From: Trichaptum fuscoviolaceum
Lineage: Eukaryota; Basidiomycota; Agaricomycetes; Hymenochaetales; Trichaptaceae
NCBI GenBank assembly: GCA_910574455.1
Contig: CAJSYZ010000009.1
Location: 2,683,040 to 2,747,039 of the forward strand
Direction of reading: 5' to 3'
Length of the DNA stretch: 64,000 bases
Shown here: piece by piece, positions 59,745-64,000 of the stretch
How positions within the stretch are numbered: position 1 is the first letter of the stretch
Layout of the letters: every line of letters begins with the position of its first letter
Notes under the pieces: model-generated
What the model was told of the DNA's origin: nothing
Database searches by the model: none
Seen by the model: the letters and a program-made list of their open reading frames with translations, nothing else
Position numbers and translations under genes: made by a program

Positions 59745-60493
59745 TCTTAATACTCAGGAAAAGCGGCATGATCTCGCGAATCAGCTTCAAGTTCCCCGGA
59801 ACGCGATAGACCGAGAGGTCACGCTTAGCTCTCAGGCTACGACAGGCGAAACTTTCAAGGGCGTAATTGCATGACGGCACATCGGTTTAGGCTATGAATT
59901 AACCTCTACTACTACTGAATGTACAACATCGGCAGGCAGCCATATCCTCAGCCAGTGTCTTGAGAACGCGTTTTGTTGCAGTTTGGTACCCCAGGGTCCA
60001 GAGGCAACAGCTCGCCGCCAAGCTCATTACCCCGCATTTCCGGGCAAACAGTTTATGCATGCCTCCGGAAATAGAAGCATCCGCGGCGTACTGCCGCCTC
60101 CTGATCTAATGCGGGGTAACAAGCGTTTAATCAAATTCCGTCAGAGTCTATGCGCAAGATTTTTTTGGCGGATGTCTCGCTCGCCAAATCACATCCCGAC
60201 GTTTGCGTAAAATAACGCTCGAAACAATTCATTTCATGGTCTTGGAAAAGGTTGGGATGGGCCAGTCAGGTGGTGAACTTAATCTCGATCTCGTCTCCAG
60301 TCGTTCCTGAATGTCAACCAATAGCCGCGACTGGCCTTTTTTCTCTTGTGGATTTCATGGACCTATAATTGGCGCAGAACTTGACGAAGACCTTTAGACG
60401 AGCCGACTTCTCTTTCTAAACGCGTTCCTCGGAACTCCTTAGCGAACCGCAGTCGACTTCTTTCGATCGTCTCTTTTCTTCCCGACCTTCACC
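59745..60493. promoter_or_regulatory. Shared upstream region, dioxygenase 2 / MFS transporter
   Basis: About 750 bp between two divergent genes. It contains the perfect inverted pair TTACCCCGCAT (60027-60037) and ATGCGGGGTAA (60109-60119), and a pyrimidine-rich leader just before the transporter (60455-60490). No coding frame was recognised. Confidence 0.55.
60027..60119. repeat. Inverted repeat TTACCCCGCAT / ATGCGGGGTAA
   Basis: Two perfect 11-bp arms 71 bp apart upstream of dioxygenase 2. The left arm lies in sequence conserved upstream of dioxygenase 1. The C4 core resembles binding sites of fungal C2H2 zinc-finger regulators, which is only suggestive. Confidence 0.6.
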
Positions 60494-62586
60494 ATGGTTG
60501 GCTACGTTGCCGACACTGTGGGCGCCTACGCTACTCGCAAGTCGACGTTTAGGGATAATATCAGGGTAAGTCAAGCATTTGTTCTATCAGACAAGTTTCG
60601 GCTCTCTAATCTTGTTCATACTTGTCCTCAGTGCTTCGCTTTTTGTGTGCTCATCGCGATCTCCAACTTTCAGTATGGCTTTGATACTGGTGTGAGTGAG
60701 AGTTCGCTTCTCTTTCTCCTTTCGATTTCTAACTCCGTTCTCTAAAATAAGATTTTGAATGGTTTTCAAGCCATGCAAGGCTTCTTGCGCGTCTTCGGTG
60801 TCCCTTCGCCGACTAAACCAGGCGTATTCGTCATTGAGGTCAGTGTTCTTCAACATACCGTACTTGTACTTAGAATCCTAATGTGTCGCCTATTTAGACT
60901 ACGTTTCAGCAACTTATAACGAGCTTGCTTCAAGTCGGCCTCATTCTTTCCTCTTGCGTCGTGGGCCCGTTCTCAGTGTACTTTGGTCGGCGTGTGGGCC
61001 TCTTTGCTGCTACAATAATATCTTTTGTTGGGATTACCATTCAAATTGTGGTAACCGTACAATGGCCCCTCTATATTGGCAGATTGCTCCTTGGTTTGTT
61101 CCATTCTCTTATGTATTTTAGCTTATCCTGACTCTTCACTTTAAGGAATCGCCAATGGAATTTTTGTCAATCTGACGGTGTTATACATTTCTGAGCTTGC
61201 TCCCGCTCATATGGTTAGTTCTCATCACCGTCCTTCCAAATCTAAGCACTCATATATCTTCCTTCGTGTGAACTTTAGAGAGGCATGTTTGTGTCTGTCT
61301 TCCAACCGTTCGTGAACGTCGGCCAGTTCATCGGAGCAATTGTCTCCAACGCGCTCAAGGGCAACCTCACTAAACACTCTTATCAGATTCAGCTCGCCAT
61401 TCTCTATGTTGTGCCGACCTTCCTGTTCTTTGCCGTCTGGTTTGTCCCCGAGTCACCCCGTTGGCTCGCTGTTCACGACCGGAATGAGGATGCCGCACGC
61501 AGCTTGGCGAGAATCCGTCCCAGAGGTACAACTCAGGAGGATCTGGACAACGAGTTGAAGGACATCATGGAATCCATACGTCTTGAGAGGGAGATCGCGC
61601 AGACTACGTCTTGGTTTGATATCTGGAAGGGCCCTGACTTGGTAAAGAAACTGCTCGTTCCACGGATCATATCTTGTTCTAACTCATGCCACAGAGGCGA
61701 ACCCTTCTTTGCATCGCCTGCGCTACCTTCCACGCAGCCTCAGGTATTAACCTTCTCGTCGGATGTAAGCTTGAATTCGCTATAGTCTTAGCTTATCACC
61801 TTTTTAATGCCTTGTAATTCGCAGACAGCACATTCTTCTTCCAGATTGCAGGATCCACTAAGCCTTTCATGAACACCATCATTGTGCAGTGCGTCAGCGT
61901 CGCTATGGCTATCACCTCCCTCGGCTTCGCAAGGCGATTTGGGCGCCGTACGATCTTACTCATCGGCTTCACCATCACGACGATCTGCTTCTTCGCGATT
62001 CCGATCATTTACACCGTGTCTCCCACGGCGAAGGCTTCGGGCAGGGCACTCGTTGCGCTTCTGTGCATATTCATGGGCACGTACGGGGCCTCCATCGGAC
62101 CGCTCTCTTGGGTGACCGCCGGCGAGATGACTTCTAATCAATTACGAAGCCACTCCTTCGGTGTCAGCATGGCGATTGGATTCATCTTCGCGTGGCTGAC
62201 TGTCTTCACGCTCCCGTACTACATCAACACGACGGGGCTCAACCTGGGTGTTAAGGTCACCTGGATTTTTGCTCCTTCAAATCTGATCACTTTAGTCTTC
62301 ATCTGTGAGTTGCTTACTCATGTGTTGGTACATCAAGCTTGACGCATTTCTATACAGTCTTCTTCCTGCCGGAGACGAAGGGTAGGAGCCTGGAGGAGCT
62401 TGACGAACTGTTCTATCACCGTGTTCCTGCCAGGAAGTTCTCGAGTACGTGGTAATATATTGTCTCTATTACGTCCACTTATACATTACACCTTTATCTA
62501 GGCTACAAGTCTCAGGTAACACTCTCGGCCGACGAAGTCTCTTCCAGCGAGAAGGCGAGCGTCCGCATGGAAGAAAAGGTGTAGGC
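60494..62586 (+). CDS. MFS sugar-type transporter
   Basis: Plasma-membrane proton-coupled permease of the sugar porter family. Ten exons: 60494-60565, 60632-60691, 60752-60838, 60898-61093, 61146-61213, 61279-61641, 61695-61764, 61825-62305, 62358-62444, 62502-62586; 522 residues. Signatures: NFQYGFDTG in helix 1, VYFGRRVG after helix 2, YIGRLLLGIANG, PESPRWLAVHDR, FARRFGRR in the second half and LPETKGRSLEEL after helix 12, all expected of this family; about 12 membrane helices can be placed. The N-terminus is short. The C-terminal tail is hydrophilic with SSSEKASVRMEEKV. The subtype (hexose, disaccharide or other) cannot be told from sequence alone. It is divergent from dioxygenase 2. Confidence 0.93.
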
Positions 62587-63067
62587 CACGTAAAAGCTAC
62601 CTTTTCCCTACTTGCCTTTAGTCATCTACATGTTCACGATTTTCTCTCAGTATCGCTTCCTACTACGTTACTACGATGTACAAGTTCTTGATGTTCATGT
62701 CTATAAATAGGTTATATGTATCAATTCTACGAGCTTGTCCCTGCAGCAACCTTTTATACTTTTCAACAAAAGGACGAGCGAACATAAGCGCATATGTTAG
62801 AACGCCTGAGCTCTCTTGTTCAAGTTCAGGTAATGATGGCGTTCGTGATCGGCAACTACGTTTTGTTATGCGCAAAACAGTGAGACTCTATTGTGTTCTT
62901 GTATTTTACTCTCTATATATCCCAATTGCCATCGACATTCAACACCAACTGAATACATCCCAGGACTCAACGTCTATCACCTCTTCTTCTTTGCCCCACG
63001 CTCAAAAGGTAGTGTAACCGCACTGAATATTAACGTTGATCAGTCACTTCTGATTACTCCTTACAGT
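62587..63067. other. Spacer between MFS transporter and BTB gene 2
   Basis: About 480 bp. The plus-strand frame of BTB gene 2 is open upstream from about 62891, but only the part from 63068 resembles BTB gene 1, so the rest is treated as leader. Confidence 0.45.
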
Positions 63068-64000
63068 ATGTCGAAAGAAACAGAGAAACCGTGTCACAAA
63101 GATGATCCAACATGTGCAGCAGAGAGGCATTCCGAATTCTACTTTAACGATGGAACAATCGTACTTTCCGCGGAGTATTCAGCAACGGCAAAGCCCACCA
63201 ACGATAAAGGACAGAAGAAGACCTCTGGCGACTGCTCCTCCGATTTTTCTACTTCTGCTCCACTGGAAACCACTAAACGGAGAATATTCTTCCGCGTCCA
63301 TAAATCTCTACTCGTTTCCGCTTCGCAGGTTTTCGCAGACATGTTCGATGTATCCAGTGGTACAAATGCGGACTTGGACATGTACGATGGAGTACCATTG
63401 GTTCATTTGCCTGATCCTGCCGAGGACATTGAAGTCATGGTAGACACGCTGTACGGAAGTACCTTCACCAGACTGTGCGTATGACTACATCTGGTTTGTC
63501 GTGCAGGAATCGCAGATAGCTAATCGAGAGCTCCGACGTACAGTTTGATCAAAAGCGGAAGAATTCACGAAGAGCTCCCTCTGTTGATGAGCCGATATTT
63601 GGAGATAGCGACAAAGTACGATATACCTTCCTTGAAGGCGGACGTCACAGATATGATAGAGCAAGAATGGCCAAGTACTCTTAAGAGCTGGGATGGCCAA
63701 GACAGATATAGGAGGTCGCGCTGAACATGTCTCCGCCAGAACCTGCTTCTTTAGTTGCACTCGCACGCCGATATAACCTCCCGTGCGTCCGCGCCATCGC
63801 ACTATACGAATTATGCCAAGCCGAACCCAACCAGGATTGGAGTGTCGAAGAGTGGACTATCAGACGCTACGGACGCGGAGCTACATGGGAGTTGCTCACG
63901 TGCGAGGACTATCGTGACATCCTTCGCATTAAAAGTTTGCAACGGAGTTTGCAGATCCACCACTTGGGCGATTCCTGTGAAAACGGAAAAGAGAGATTTA
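63068..64000 (+). pseudogene. BTB/POZ-domain gene 2, apparent frameshift, runs off the window
   Basis: Exon 1 63068-63474 and exon 2 from 63544. The BTB domain matches BTB gene 1: RHSEFYFNDGTIVLSAEYSA, FFRVHKSLLVSASQVFADMF, VHLPDPAEDIEVMVDTLYGS, and after the intron LEIATKYDIPSLKADVTDMI. The frame then reaches TGA at 63722-63724. Just after, in another frame, the homologous C-terminal half continues: PPEPASLVALARRYNLPCVR, LLTCEDYRDI. No plausible intron fixes the shift, and compared with BTB gene 1 about 15 residues are missing at the junction. It is either a real frame-breaking deletion or a sequence error. The 3' end lies outside the window. Confidence 0.75.

Noticed and set aside
1..64000. 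tRNA genes, rRNA genes or CRISPR arrays
   Set aside because: I looked for B-box-like words and regularly spaced repeats by eye and found nothing convincing. A tRNA scan would be decisive. CRISPR is not expected in a fungal nuclear genome.

Overview
The window is nuclear DNA of a filamentous basidiomycete, most likely an agaricomycete. Nearly every gene is cut by many introns of about 50-70 nt with GT-AG borders, intergenic spaces are short, and the gene content fits: a family of linked cytochromes P450, BTB-domain genes, a Plavaka-type transposon relic and a Tc1/mariner element. I rebuilt the gene models by hand from splice sites, reading frame and family motifs. All coordinates come from the sequence; no database search was possible.

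Left part (1-31 kb), mostly housekeeping genes: Rho2-type GTPase (-, 1609-3801); a gene-poor stretch with a 22-bp tandem repeat and a possible non-LTR tail (3.8-10 kb); a coiled-coil protein perhaps related to Mug135 (-); beta-carbonic anhydrase 1 (-); Utp22/Nrap ribosome-biogenesis factor (+, 12 exons); Kes1/Osh4 oxysterol-binding protein (-); a small HMG-box protein (-); a Plavaka relic; tRNA-dihydrouridine synthase Dus4 (-), divergent from a single-pass membrane protein (+); and beta-carbonic anhydrase 2 (-).

Middle part (31-45 kb), accessory: a possible small secreted protein, then three P450 paralogues on the minus strand that share their exon architecture almost exactly. The third is separated from the others by a Tc1/mariner copy with near-perfect ends and one premature stop, and by a BTB gene.

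Right part (45-64 kb): an intronless regulator-like protein with an integrase-type H2C2 zinc finger (+); a Kin4-like protein kinase (-); adenylosuccinate lyase ade13 (-); two TfdA/TauD-type 2-oxoglutarate dioxygenases (-) with a decayed ade13 copy between them; a sugar-type MFS transporter (+) divergent from the second dioxygenase; and a second BTB gene running off the end with an apparent frameshift. Gene order and flanking similarity show that an ade13-dioxygenase pair was duplicated in tandem and that the second ade13 then decayed.

I found no clear sign of a wholly new biological system. The most interesting points are exon-level: a 7-nt micro-exon in rho2 inside the switch I effector loop, a 14-nt P450 exon coding exactly for the I-helix oxygen-binding motif, three GC-AG introns, the decayed tandem duplication, and a 9-bp intergenic word (CAACTTGAA) present far more often than chance predicts.
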